Shown here: positions 35,201-46,620 of the stretch, in pieces
Layout: the number at the start of each line of letters is the position of its first letter
How positions within the stretch are numbered: position 1 is the stretch's first letter
Notes under the pieces: model-generated
Database searches by the model: none
What the model saw: only the letters and a program-made list of their open reading frames with translations
Told to the model about the DNA's origin: nothing
DNA from: Cranoglanis bouderius
Taxonomy: Eukaryota > Chordata > Actinopteri > Siluriformes > Cranoglanididae
Length of the DNA stretch: 64,000 bases
NCBI GenBank assembly: GCA_023630585.1
Contig: CM042558.1
Location: 15,502,300-15,566,299 of the forward strand
Direction: 5' to 3'
Program-made: the position numbers and the translations under genes

Positions 35201-36829
35201 CTTCAAAAAGGAAGCTGTTAGGAAACTGGGAATGCGAGCAAACACGTGTTCTTTCAATCCTGGAGTCATCGTGGTGAATTTAACCGAATGGAAACACCAA
35301 AACATCACCCAGCAGCTGGAAATGTGGATGGAGCGCAACGTCAAGTGAGTGGCATGTACCTGGTAACTCGTAGCTGCTATTTTGCTTTGAAAATTATACT
35401 TGAATGATTAGTACATGTATCATTTACCTAATATGATAATCAAATGTGCAGTTTCAGCATTATGAAGAAAAGGTTCAGTTATGCCTATGGACTAGTAATG
35501 CCTAAAATCCCCGTGAAGTGCCTTGAAAGGAGTAGCATTATTCGATGTGCTGACATAATTTCCACTGTTAGTCAGGGCGGGACATATTGAGTGGCTCCTC
35601 CTCCTTTTTAAATAGCCAATCGCTCAACAACGCCAACTTCGGCAAGGTGATTTTTATAATGTTGGGGGCGGGACACTTCAGATTCTAGAGAGCATTTGAT
35701 TGGACAGAAAATCTGATGAGAAGCTGAAGTGCAGAACGATGTCATCAAAACTGTTGATCCGTGTCGGTGGTAGAGAGAGAGAGACTGTACATTTTGTAGA
35801 TGCATAGATCTTCTAAATGCGAATTGTGTCGTCGTTTTGGAGCGCACTAGGTTATGGATAACCTTAGGGCTAACATATTTGTACTAAAAGCCACAAAACT
35901 TCAATTTTGATTTCATAGGGACTTTAATATACCACAGAGAAAAGGAGAATTGTAATGACATGCATTGATTCCATTGTGTGGCTGAAAAAGTTGCCATTTT
36001 CTACGTTGTTCTTTTCATCCACTCCATCAGGGAAGGTCTTTACAGCAACATGCTGGCAGACAGCTTCACTACACCACCGCTACTTATCGTGTTCTACAAG
36101 CGTCACTCCACCATTGAGCCCATGTGGCATGTCCGACATCTCGGTAAGTATTTCTGATGCTTCATCATAAATACTTGAAATTGAGGAGCCTGAAACTGAG
36201 GAAATTGGTTCTTCTTGCATATTCCATGTTTAGACTTATGACTCTGATGTTATCTTTCCTTTTTTTTTTTTTACCCCAGTGCTGTTGAGTTCTTGATTCT
36301 GCTTGGTCAGCAGGTGTTGATTAGTTTTCTGTAACGGAAGCATTGGCAGTAGTTCGGCAGCAACATAACCATCACCAGATAGTTGAACAACAGATGTGTT
36401 GTGTTTTTATATATATATATATATATAAAATTGTTAGTGCTGGCAAATTGCTGTGGTATAAGAGGAATAAAGAGGCACTTCAGGACATTGTTATAATCAA
36501 CTTTGGGGTGGTAAGCATAACATTATTTCCTTGTAACAGCACACCCCTGAGTGTTTTATTCCTTATTCTATTAGCCAGTGGTGTAGAAGAGTGCAATCAG
36601 GGCTTGATGGATCCATTTTATTGACCGTGATCTGATGTTTTCAGGAGCCTCCGGAGCTGGAAATCGTTACTCGTCACAGTTCATCAGCACAGCTAAACTC
36701 CTCCACTGGAACGGACATTATAAGCCGTGGGGCAGATCCTCGTCGTACTCCGATGTTTGGGACAAGTGGTACATTCCAGATCCCACCGGTAAATTCCATC
36801 CAATCAGAAGACACTCCGGGGACAAGTAA
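32251..36829 (+). CDS. glt8d1: Glycosyltransferase 8 domain-containing protein 1 (9 coding exons, 364 aa)
   Basis: Coding exons: 32251-32266, 33330-33428, 33524-33731, 33818-33926, 34014-34098, 34193-34305, 35178-35344, 36031-36143, 36645-36829. The first coding exon starts at acceptor 32184, has only 16 coding bases, and is preceded by a probable non-coding exon ending at 31508. The 364-aa product (human about 371) starts MTLRRVNVVILVLLSIAFLI, a short cytosolic tail plus a type II membrane anchor (about 7-22). A GT8-fold domain follows, with EIPVVITASEERLGAAVAA, the DxD-type metal site LDDDVIV (DDD at 166-168), SEDCDSAS, CSFNPGVIVVNLTEW and, near the end, LLHWNGHYKPWG with WYIPDPTGKF. It is predicted to be a Golgi/secretory-pathway glycosyltransferase; acceptor and donor are not settled. 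Introns hold two family B copies and a SINE. Confidence 0.95.
32375..32658 (+). repeat. tRNA-derived SINE (Mermaid/DANA type), 5'-truncated
   Basis: A B-box-like gggttcgattccc at about 32389 is followed by the conserved SINE body (ggtttcctctgggtactc, aggctgattggcat, ccctgcgatgggttggc, acctgtccagggtg-like) and the tail aaataaatggatggatg. It lies in glt8d1 intron 1 (between the first two coding exons). Confidence 0.75.
32725..33145 (+). mobile_element. Family B element copy 2
   Basis: This shares long blocks with 18281-18727 in the same orientation, including cttcggcttctcatcagatt, tccaatcaaatgctctctag and gctatttaaaaagggggagg. The extreme ends are eroded. It lies in glt8d1, less than 200 bp before exon 2. 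Confidence 0.75.
34464..34758 (+). repeat. tRNA-derived SINE (Mermaid/DANA type) with target duplication
   Basis: It starts tgggagcacggtggcttagt (A box), has ggggttcgattct (B box) near 34520, the conserved body ggtttcctcccccagtccag and tgcgatgggtttgccaccctg, and ends with gatggctggatgga. The 8-bp direct repeat acctaatt flanks it (34456-34463 and 34759-34766), the expected target-site duplication. It lies in glt8d1 intron 6. Confidence 0.85.
35503..35927 (-). mobile_element. Family B element copy 3 (inverted)
   Basis: This is the reverse orientation of copies 1 and 2. It reads gtgaagtgccttgaaa at the left and tttgatttcatagggacttt at the right, with the shared blocks gacacttcagattctagaga and tcctttttaaatagcca. 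It lies in glt8d1 intron 7, about 2.4 kb from copy 2 in the same pre-mRNA. Confidence 0.75.
36285..36570. repeat. Family A repeat copy 5 (partial, opposite orientation)
   Basis: It contains gagttcttgattctgcttgg, caggtgttgattagttttct, gtataagaggaataaagagg and ccttgtaacagcacacccctg. A short AT run (36410-36427) sits inside. It lies in glt8d1 intron 8. Confidence 0.6.
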
Positions 36830-37664
36830 AAACTTGAAGTTAAATTATCCTAAATTGACACTTTGCACAAATTCTATATCTGGTGGTTTTTAAGCTCAAA
36901 AGGGTGTATGAACTACGCCGTTTCCTTCAATTGGCAGCATGCACTATAGTTGAAGCGATTTCCTTGGCAATTTGGCTTGAAAACTAGTTAACACTAAGAA
37001 TAAAGTATTAAAGTGGCATTGGGGTGATGTATAGAAGTTCAAAACAGATCAATGTGTCTTTAAATATACTAAGTATTTAATTTCTCCTGTTTCCATTTTG
37101 GCTTCTGGGCACAGTTATAGTGACTTAACAATTCATCTGGGCTAATCAAGTATTAAAAGTGCCATCAAGACGGCAATATCAACGGCAGCGTCGCAAATCA
37201 GTATTAAAGGCTTAGGTTTAATGTTTAACATTTCATTCCACCAACGCCAGCTCAAAGCTTATCAAAAGTAACCATACACAAGATCATGCATAGGGCAAAA
37301 ACACTAAAATGCTACCTCAATCCTTACTGCCTACATTCAAAAACATACATCACTTTTCAGATGACTTTTTCTTTAATCCATTTTCTTAAGTATACAGTTG
37401 TGTTGCAGTGGTAGTCCAACATCATCAAATAGCCTGTTTTGTTTGTGCGACTTTCCAAGCATGGAACAAACAGAACCACTTAATTTTGATTTCCACATGA
37501 ATACTTTTAAAGCATGTTTTTTGTCTAACAGGTACAGGATCTTGAGCACATTTCATTTCTTGACCAAGAGTCATTTCCATTTCACCGTCAATGATTACTT
37601 GTTTGGACGCGTGTGCCAACAGATTTGTACATAGGAAAGCAAATAATTCTATATTTACTTATTA

Positions 37665-37670
37665 AATAAA
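37665..37670 (+). terminator. glt8d1 polyadenylation signal (probable)
   Basis: AATAAA lies about 836 nt after the glt8d1 stop, followed by TG/T-rich sequence (aatgtgttttgtggttattg). No earlier canonical AATAAA was noted in the 3' UTR region except at about 36999 (gaataaagta), so a shorter 3' UTR is possible. Confidence 0.5.
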
Positions 37671-37699
37671 GTTAAGTAACATTGTTAATGTGTTTTGTG

Positions 37700-38224
37700 G
37701 TTATTGTTTAACACGTCGCATGTTGCTACTGTTCTTTAGTTTTGAAGAATCTTCACACTGTTAACATTTATGTGAGAAAGTTATTGACTGTGTAAGTAGT
37801 AAGACGATGGGATGTGCCGAAAATTAGTTTTTAGAAAACCGTCCTCGGAGACACTGATGGACCTTGGACAAAGACACTTTTGGCAAGATTTCAAGTTGAT
37901 TGGACCAACGGGACCATATTTAGCACCAATTTCATGTTTTGTCCTGTTATAGCACCACCACTTGGCCAAGCTCCACCATTTTGTGCATGTGACCTCAGAT
38001 TGAGCCCATACTTAAGTGTGCCAAGTTTGGTGAAAATCTCTCATTCCATTCAAGAGCTGTAGCCTTTTCAGTAAAAGTGGCCACGCCCTCTTCAAACATT
38101 TTTACCTGCTGTCACCACGATGAACCAAAAGTTCATTTATTTATTTTTATATAATTATTTATCTAAGGAGTCCAAACAAATGTCCTATACTGGCTTTATT
38201 TTGGTTGAGCGAAAAACCTAGGAC
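37700..38224. other. glt8d1/gnl3 tail-to-tail intergenic segment
   Basis: No gene is supported. The stretch at about 37860-38100 (for example agtttggtgaaaatctctca) resembles a dispersed fish repeat, but I cannot classify it. Confidence 0.4.
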
Positions 38225-38570
38225 AATTTTCAAATAACAGCATGCCCTAAAGTGTTATTCCTCTTATACCACAGCAATCAGCCAACAATTACAATATATT
38301 ATTTATTAAAGAACACCACTTCTTGTATGTTTATAGCTCTGTTTAACGGTGTGGAATGTCCATGAAAACGTTCAGTTCCATTGCTTTATCTTGACTTTTA
38401 AAAAAAAATGCAGCTTGTTACTAACAAACCACAGTAGATGAATTTCTCTGTCCTAAAGACTCCTTACATAAATGTTAAATCAAAATCTTCTTACTGAAAT
38501 CTTGCTGTTATACAAAATTAATCACCAATCAGAATTGAGAATTCAACAGCACCGTGGTAGAAGTTTTATT
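38225..38570. repeat. Family A repeat copy 6
   Basis: Blocks in order: aacagcatgccctaaagtgt, tattcctcttataccacagc, tgtttaacggtgtggaatgt, and terminus ccaatcagaattgagaattc. It lies between glt8d1 and the gnl3 3' end. Confidence 0.7.
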
Positions 38571-38894
38571 TTAAGAGGTAACATTCAGTGCAGTTGGTCT
38601 TTTATGATAATGATAATGTTTGCTTGCATGGTTATAGACATGACACCAGCACAGGACATCTCAGAAGGTCCCTTAAACCTTTAAAAATGACAACCGACAC
38701 TTAAATGTACAGAAAATTAAAAGTTCGTTTAATTATCCGTCATATATACAACTGGTTCTGTCAGACCGACAGAAATGTGTTTTCAGCCAGATAATACAGT
38801 CAATGGATCATGCATACAGTATATGCCATAGATATCACAATCGGCACACCGGCTGATTCTTCCAGGTGAAATCTGTTATTGTGGTTGTGACCTC

Positions 38895-41800
38895 TTATAC
38901 AAAGTCTGTGCTGAAATCATAGGCATCATCGTCATTCTTCTGTGCAGCCAACAGATCAATATTGACAGAAGTGTGGTTTGCGTTTCCTTTCTTCTGTTTA
39001 CCTACGAGCGACAAGACGAGGAATTTAGCTGTGCCGGGCAAGATGATGTCCAAAAAAAAAAAAAGTTTACCAAATGCAGAATGTCAGCCCTTGTTAATAA
39101 TCAAGCCCTTTTGGAGTTTAATCAGGTGTGTTAATAGGACGTGACAGAGGAAGGGGAAAAAAACTTTACACTACTTACGTGTTTTCTGAATTTGGGTCTC
39201 CTTTGTGTCGGGGGTCTCAATCTAAAATGTGTTTCAAGCATGAGAAAGAAAGAAATTAACTCTGGAAAAGACTGAGGAATCTGTAAATAAGACAGGTCGT
39301 ATTAAGTTCAGCAAGTTAAAGTGGCCAGTGATGGACAAAAGATCAGTAATATCGATGAGTTCAGAGTTGGATTATAAGGTCATCAAATATATATGACACA
39401 ATGGACTCATCATGACTCATCACTTCTGTAAATTAAAATTGGGGGAATTAAAAAGATTAGAAATACATTTAACAGACTTTAAGATGACTTCCAGTTTATT
39501 TAACCTTAAATGGTGAATTCCCAAAACTCAATGTTGTTTATTAGGGCTTTGCTCTAACTATATATTTTGTTATTTAGTATTATTGTTTGATGCCCATATA
39601 ATGTCAACATTTTAATCAAACTCATTCACTTTAAATGCATTCAGGCTTTGTCTTTGAAAGCACAGCAATGTACCATTTGGAAGGTTATTATGGACTAACT
39701 TTTTTTTTTAAATCCAGAAAACAGGCTAGTTAAGACATTGGCAAGAGGAACACAGCATGACCGACCTGACGCTTAAAAAAGCTGGGGTCTATTCAAAAGG
39801 TTCTTGCATACCAGGCATTTGATATAATGCTATCTCAAAGGAGTTTACATTTACAACGAATAACTGTTTGATTTGTTAAAAATAAAGAAATTAGGATATA
39901 GTGCACGTTGTTATATTGTGAACAAGCTGCCAGTACCCAACCCTAATGTTTATAAATCTGTCCAAGTACCTCCTCAATGTCCTCCATTTCTTCTGTTTCT
40001 TCAACGATGTCATCTTCTTCTTCATCCTCCTCCTCTTCTTCTTCATCGTCATCGTCATCCTCCTCCTCCTCCTCACCCTCCTTCTCTTCTTCGTCATCCT
40101 CCTTCTCCTCTTCTTCCTCCCCCGGTGTGTGTTTTTCTTCTGGGATTTCACTGACATTCAGAATTCCAGCAGTCAGGCCCTTTGAGTTTAACACTATAGT
40201 GGTAGAAAGTTTTGGATTCCGCACACCTATGGAGGGGGAAAAAAAAAACTGAATTAACCTCTACAACAAGCAAATTTGACAAATTTGTCATGAAGCAGCA
40301 ATCGTTCCAAATTAAACACCATCTGAACAGACAGAGAGAAAACAGGAGATGGAACGTACGTTTAATAATCTGCTCGTTGGCCATTTTCATTCTGTCCAAG
40401 TCCACACCCGTCTGCATTTCTGTAACCATGGCTTCAGTGAGGTGTGGAGGCAGCCCTTCTCTCTCTGGTACTTTGCTATAGAAGCTCAGTTTAGCTCTGT
40501 GAGAAACACATACTTCGACTTGAGCAATTATCGGTATTATACACTACATTACGTTAACCTAAGACACTGGACCAATGTCAAGACAGATTTGTCGATTCTC
40601 TGTCATTCTTTATACACAAGTGAATACGTTTGACTGATTTTGGTACTTGTTACCGAGTATTTATCTCAATGTTGTATTAAAACTGATCCCTAAACTTTAA
40701 ACACGTAATACTAGTAAAAGGCAAATTCAAAGTTAAATATGTAACAATGAAACATTATTGTGTGCTTCATATGGCACATCCTTGTAAAAAATAAATAAAC
40801 AAAATAACCAGCTCACCCGGTCCAGTCGTTGAGAAACACAGTTGCAGCCTGCTCAGTGTTGGGCAGCGCACCTTTCTGCAGCAAGCCACGCTTCCGGGCA
40901 AAGAAGGTCAAAAACTCCAGCGAGTTTCTGTAGTCGGGGACGTTGTAATGCAACATGATCTGAAGATGAAACATTCAGACGTGATTTATCTGGATGCCAT
41001 GACACCATTTAAAGCATCTGAACTCATTCTACTGTCAGAACATTGAAAAGGGTGTATATGTCCAAATAGCTACAGTAGAATATACCAGAAAAAAATGCAG
41101 TTTCTCTCAGATACTTGGATATCTGGGAACTGGATTTTGCAAAGGATTCCCATTTACTACTGCAGAGAAGTGCTGCCTTACATATACACTTTGTGGTAAG
41201 TGAAATCTAAGATTACACTATTCAAGTGCAGTCACTGACATTTTCAATGTTTAAACAGAAGAAGCTTTATACACTAATAATGCAGCACAGCTCATAAATA
41301 ATCAAACGTATTCCTGGGTAGATGAAACAAAGGAAGTCAAACAGGCATGTCACTCTTTCATTTCTACTCACATGCTGCTGGTTGCACTGTTTCAATACAG
41401 TCTTGACAGCTTCGAGAGGACTCCGCTCTTGATCATCCACCTGTAGACTCCTCAGAGCCAGCTTCTCCCCGGAGTTAGATGGAGCTGCCACTATGGCTGG
41501 GCTGTCGATCATCTTCACCTTTTTAGAGATATGCACTTCCTGCATACATCTGGATAACAAGACAATAATACATGCTCAATCCTAGCTTTTACTTACCGGT
41601 GCGTTTTAAAGATGTACACTTCGAAGCTCAGTGTTGGATTGAATTCAGACTCCATGGTGATGGTCAGATCAATACAGTTCATCATGCTTCATAACATTCC
41701 CACAGTGTATAACACACAAACAGCAAAGGTTCCCAGTCCAGGCACAGACACTAATTTCCTAATAAAACTGTGCTGGGAAATAAAGGGGTATAGAAGACCA

Positions 41801-44541
41801 ACTCCCTGAATCATGTATTTGAATCTGCAGGGCAAAATCTAACAGTAATTAATAAACGTGTAATTGAAGAAGTTTAAGGAATGTTTCAGAGTCTCCAGTG
41901 TCAGCACGGTCAGAGGTAAATCTGTATATATAATCACACATACAAATTTCAAGGAATGACACCTTAATTGGTTATTTTTTATGCTCCTTTATAATGATAA
42001 AGTACTGTTCAGTGATATGGTTTTATTTGTAAATTAAATGTCTTAGACTGAATTGGGAACCTCTGAGGTTTAGCCGAGATCACAATAAATAAACTCACTT
42101 GGTCAGTCCTTGCTGTACTCCAGCATTGCACGCTCTGATGCCTTTTAAAGTGTTAATGATGCTGCTCTTTCCAACATTAGGGAAACCTGAACAAATGCAG
42201 ATAAACAAATGCAGTGCTTATTCCACAGAAAAGAATTCCAAAACAATCTAAATAAAGAAATCAGTGTTGGATTATTGGAGTCATCAATGACTTGTATGTA
42301 ACCGAGAACTTCACTTTATGAATCTAGAATCGTAACACAAGTTTGCAGAGTTAAAAGTCACGCCTTACCGACGACACCGACTTTCAGCATAGTCTCACTG
42401 CTTTGGTTGTTGGCCAACTGGTTGAGTATTTGCATGAGAGAATCACAGCCGAAGGACGCTCCTGCTCTGCTCTGCTCAATGGTACTGTTGGAAGCTCTCT
42501 GCTTCTTCTCAAGCTAGAACAATCCAACAAATAATAGGATTACAATCACCAGAAGAATACTCCAAAACAGCAAAAACAAAAAACAAAACAAAAAAAAAAG
42601 CCAAGAGTTGCTGGTTTGTACATACCACAGTCCTGTCCTGGAGGTGTGCAGACGATTTGAAGACAAATGTAGGACACTGTGCTTGAAGATATCGTACCCA
42701 CTTCTCCAGATTGTCTTTGGGCACAAGATCTAATGGCAGAAAGAATGAAAATGGCTCAGTTTTCTTTCTTGGTTAGTCTCAACAGGAATCATGACAGTGC
42801 ACTGGTTACATACCGATTTTGTTTAGTACAAACAGCAGCCGTTTCTTCCCCTCGTGTTTTAACACGGCTTCCTCCAGCTGAGGACAGCGGCAGCCCATAG
42901 GGTCCCTGGAATCCAGGACTTCCAATATCACATCAGAGGCCTCAATAACCTAAGGAGGACATAAAATAATGAGGACAAACAGCACACAGATGATTGTCCT
43001 GAAATGTAATTTGTCCTTTACATAATAATGTTAAAAGCGAGCCTGTGCGAGTTTCACCTTATTCAATTCGCTGCATCGGAACTTCTTTGAGCTTTTCGCT
43101 TTTGCGACAGCCGCCCTCGCTTCCCTCTGCGCCTTTACTTTCTCCTCCTGAAAAAGTGACAAATGATAGCATAAAAACACCGTCATAACCACTTGAGTAA
43201 CATCTTACATTCACATTTCTCCACTTGGCCAATGATTTTTAATCCAAAGCGACTGACAAGTAAGGCAAGTTTGACACACGGGGTGGCAAAGTGGCTGCAG
43301 GAGCGCACAAACCCTACATCCATGTCATTGGTGTCGCCGGATTATGATTACGACAAAGCTGCATGTGCGGAACATCCGACTGGTGCAAAACAAATGGCAA
43401 CATAATGACGTCATTTTGACACTATTGGCTTCATAAACACTCTATAGCTTCTAATCCTCGTAGGAATTGATTAGAAGTAAAAGACCTCTCTGAAATGTGC
43501 AAACTGGGGTGGCAAGGATAAATCTGTGGTTGGTATCTGCCACCCTGTGGCCACACCCCTTCTCATAACCATTAAAGGACCTCTATGCCTTTCGGTAATC
43601 CGTACCCATCAACATCACAAAATCACCTTTTTCACTTTCTTTTTCTTCGCCTGCGTGTCCTCACTGCTTTCTTCTTTACCCTTCTTTCTCTTCTCGGCTC
43701 GCTCCTTCTGCTTCGCTAGTCTGTTCTTCTCTTTCAGCTCTTCAAGCTACACCATGCAGAGAAACAGATGGGTCAGTCAGGGAAATATAATGATACATAA
43801 CGCACACAAAAAAAAGGAGTCTGACATGTCATTCAGGTCCACCTCTTGCTTTCTCTGCTCTGCTTCTCTGAGGACTTCCTCCTTAAACGGCGCGCTGTTC
43901 GGGACACCGATGTCCTTCTTGATCTTTCGTCGGATTCCGCTCTTCTTCGCCTCTTTCTTGAGTTTTCTGTGATGTTCTCGAACCTAGCGTAAAGGGGCGA
44001 GAAAAGATCTGAAATGTCAAAACTGAACTCAAACGGATGTGTATTGGTCATATAGGCCAGAATGTCAAAGTAGAAACCGTTACTTCATACCCTAACCCTA
44101 AGAAGTGCACTTAGGGAGGGAAAAGGGTGCATTGTTGGTGTTGACATAAAGCAAACCATGCTGAAACGGTAGCAGAGGCAAATTATCAGTGAAACTAACT
44201 ACATAACCACATCATATATGCAGAGTCCTTACCTTTTTCTGGATTTTAAAACGTTTAGCGCAGCTCATGCGCTTACTCGCCTTTTTTAACTCTAAAGAAA
44301 AAAAAAAAAGTCAGTTTTATGTATTTCATCATTAGCTTCTTAGCTTAGTTAGCTTATACTGTATCACTCACTCTCAAACTAAACATGGCAAGAATGAATT
44401 AAATATATAACTGTTCACCAGATAAACAAAGAAATTTTAAAACACAATACATTCTTCAATGACCCTTAGGTATTCAATTTTGTAATGAAATAATGTATAT
44501 ATATATATAAATAAAAAAACGCGCTTACTTGGTCGCTTCAT
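38895..44541 (-). CDS. gnl3: Nucleostemin / guanine nucleotide-binding protein-like 3 (15 exons, 586 aa)
   Basis: Coding exons in transcript order: 44541-44529, 44291-44233, 43983-43843, 43746-43627, 43147-43058, 42949-42814, 42729-42626, 42513-42369, 42186-42099, 41549-41372, 40959-40817, 40496-40360, 40226-39970, 39221-39179, 39001-38895. The product starts MKRPKLKKASKRMSCAKR, a lysine/arginine-rich nucleolar-targeting region with a predicted coiled coil (to about residue 141). A circularly permuted GTPase domain follows, with G4 (NKID, 184-187) ahead of G1 (GFPNVGKSS, 270-278) and G3 (DSPA, 314-317). The C-terminal part has an acidic tract (about 488-523) and ends DDDAYDFSTDFV, like mammalian nucleostemin. 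It shuttles between nucleolus and nucleoplasm and acts in ribosome biogenesis and cell-cycle/p53 control. It is somewhat longer than human (549 aa), partly through the acidic tract. Head-to-head with pbrm1. Confidence 0.95.
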
Positions 44542-44720
44542 GGTTGTCGCTGCCACGCGCTTTCCTCGCACGCGGATTCTCCGTGCGAAGTTGTCTCACT
44601 GTCTGTTTCCGTTTCCGCTTGCGCTCGAGCTCACGTTAGCATACTGCAAATGCGTATGTTTTTCGCGCCCGTATTGCGCCAAACCCCGCCTCTATACGAT
44701 CAGGATTGGTCTACAAGTAG
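44542..44720 (-). promoter_or_regulatory. gnl3 promoter region
   Basis: CpG-rich sequence directly upstream of the gnl3 ATG. On the minus strand it contains a CCAAT motif (plus-strand gattggtc near 44704) and a GC box-like gaggcgggg (plus-strand ccccgcctc near 44684). No TATA box is evident. Confidence 0.5.
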
Positions 44721-44767
44721 CACTGAACATTACAGCAGCCTGTGTATTATTCATTAAAACATAAATA

Positions 44768-44771
<4 letters not shown>

Positions 44772-44812
<41 letters not shown>
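44772..44812. repeat. (AT)n microsatellite
   Basis: About 17 AT units after an A-run, between the gnl3 and pbrm1 promoters. Confidence 0.9.
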
Positions 44813-44814
<2 letters not shown>

Positions 44815-45093
44815 CTTTGCATTACTCAGAATTTTTTATTTTTTTTAAAAAGCTTGCATCTCTCTTTCTTTTGACAAAATGAGTCAATTTGGACCCCGTA
44901 GAGAAAAAATAGATTATTCGTTTTTTATTCGTTTTAATTTATTATTTTTTAATTAATGTTTGATTCTCTCAATGTTTTGTAATTTAGTATAATATGTATA
45001 ACTTCTTGCTGTTTGTTGTGATGGTACTAATATATCAAATTATTTGTAAATTCCATCTTCTTCTTTTTCTTCTGTGGTCAGTTATTATTATCA

Positions 45094-45097
<4 letters not shown>

Positions 45098-45148
<51 letters not shown>
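45098..45148. repeat. (ATA)n microsatellite
   Basis: About 16 tandem ATA units in the gnl3/pbrm1 intergenic region. Confidence 0.9.
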
Positions 45149-45149
<1 letters not shown>

Positions 45150-45339
45150 TGGCATTTTGTCATATTAGGAACTACACATTCATTACTTGTTGTTCTTTAT
45201 ATTCAATTTAATAAAACATTTAAAAAATAATTACAATAAAAATAAGTTTAAAAAAATGTCAATTTAACACGCGTTCCCACTTTATTTATAACCATTGTTT
45301 ACTTTCTGTGGTTGCTATGGTGATAAACGGTGAACGACT

Positions 45340-45541
45340 TCCCAACTGCCCAATCACATGCCGCCTTGACAGTCCGAACTGCTTTAGCCAATCTGAGCGC
45401 AGGAGGCGGGACGTCTCGGTATACGGGTGCGGAAAAATAACGCACTCCAAATGGTTAATTTTTTCCCCCCCGTAATAAATCAATCAGGTTTTCGCGAATG
45501 TTTTGTTCACATTCTCAACGACGGCTGAAAAGAAACTGCAG
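45340..45541 (+). promoter_or_regulatory. pbrm1 promoter and non-coding first exon
   Basis: Two CCAAT motifs (cccaatcac near 45350 and gccaatctg near 45389) and a GC box-like ggaggcgggac precede sequence ending in a strong donor, AAACTGCAG|gtaagtcc at 45541/45542. The next exon opens at acceptor 46597/46598 with 23 nt of 5' UTR before the ATG. The transcription start is not resolved. Confidence 0.55.
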
Positions 45542-46189
45542 GTAAGTCCCGTGTAGCGTGGAGAGGGGTTTTTCCCCCGCCAATTAAGCCGTACACGGTT
45601 AGTTAGCATCGCTGGTGTTGAATAGAAAAGCGCCGGTGAAGAACAATCATCGGCTAGCTGCTAGCTCGGGCTACGTCTGAAGATGCGTACTAGCGTACTG
45701 GGTAGTGCGCGAGTAATAAATAGTACTGCCAAAACGGCGCGGTGCTTTGACATGCTATGCAGGACGTTAGTGTGCTGTTCTGGACGTTGCCTTTGTGTTT
45801 GTGTACCGTAGCGACGCTGTTGAGGACCTGTCACCCAAACACATCACCTCAGCCGCACAAAACCGTGCTGCAGTACTAATTATATCAGCTCTCTGCAAAA
45901 TCCGGAGTTATTAAAAGGTTTATGAAGATTTTTCCGTGCATGCATTTATCTTTGCAAAGTAAATATGCGTGCATGCATGTGTGCAGCCTTGCACATGAAC
46001 GGTTATGGCATGCATCACAAATAAAATCAGTGCATAATAAGACACACAAAAAAAAAAAAAAATCCTCATTTTGTGTCCAGGAAATGATACAGAGACCCAT
46101 TCAACTAAAATGGAAGGAATAATATTAAACACAACATCATGTGTATAGACACATTAAAGCCTGCTATAGTCACACCAGGATTTAGAGTA

Positions 46190-46510
46190 CTAATACGCTA
46201 CCTAGATCAGATTGTGTCTACTGAATTAATTGTGGGTAAAGACCAAAAGAATAAGGTTGTCGGTACAAGCAAAAGAAATGAGCTCCCTCCTCAAAGGAGC
46301 TTAACAACCAGGGAGAGCCGAGCAGAGCTGTTGCTCTTCCAAATCGAGGGGAGACAGTTGATGTGGTTGGGACACCTTACAAGGATCCCGCCAGAGCCGT
46401 ATCGTCCATGCCCCGCTGGAGATATTATATCACACAGATGGCAGAACGTCTGGGGGTCCCCCCGGGAGAAGCTGGAATCTGGAATCTTTTCAGCCACGCC
46501 AGGATAAGTG
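46190..46510 (+). mobile_element. LINE reverse-transcriptase/C-terminal ORF remnant
   Basis: Translation gives ELLLFQIEGRQLMWLGHL followed, with frame changes, by a GDII..-like stretch and AERLGVPPGEAG. This matches the widespread vertebrate non-LTR retrotransposon tail pattern LL.IERSQLRWLGHL ... WERLGVP.EEL. Frames are broken. It lies in the pbrm1 5' UTR intron; the LINE clade is not assigned. Confidence 0.6.
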
Positions 46511-46620
46511 GAAGGAAAACGAAAGAGTACCTGAGCTGATTCTTTGCAAGCTTCTAATTTTAGCGTCTGAACGTTTTTGTTTTGCATTTTTATCCAGGAA
46601 CCTTCACCTTCACCTTCACC

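Noticed and set aside
37398..37634. 78-codon open frame after glt8d1
   Set aside because: It lies in the glt8d1 3' UTR before the probable polyA signal and has no homology I recognise. Best explained by chance.
39873..40252. Plus-strand open frames rich in Ser, Leu or Pro opposite the gnl3 acidic exon
   Set aside because: These are shadows of the GAG/GAA/GAT repeat in gnl3 exon 13. The minus-strand frame joins correctly to neighbouring exons.
43501..43565. Inverted ggggtggcaa / tgccaccctgtgg motifs in gnl3 intron 4
   Set aside because: They could be ends of a tiny element, but the match is short and no family relative was seen in the window.
44085..44101. Telomere-like accctaaccctaa
   Set aside because: Only two units inside a gnl3 intron. 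Too short to be an interstitial telomere block.
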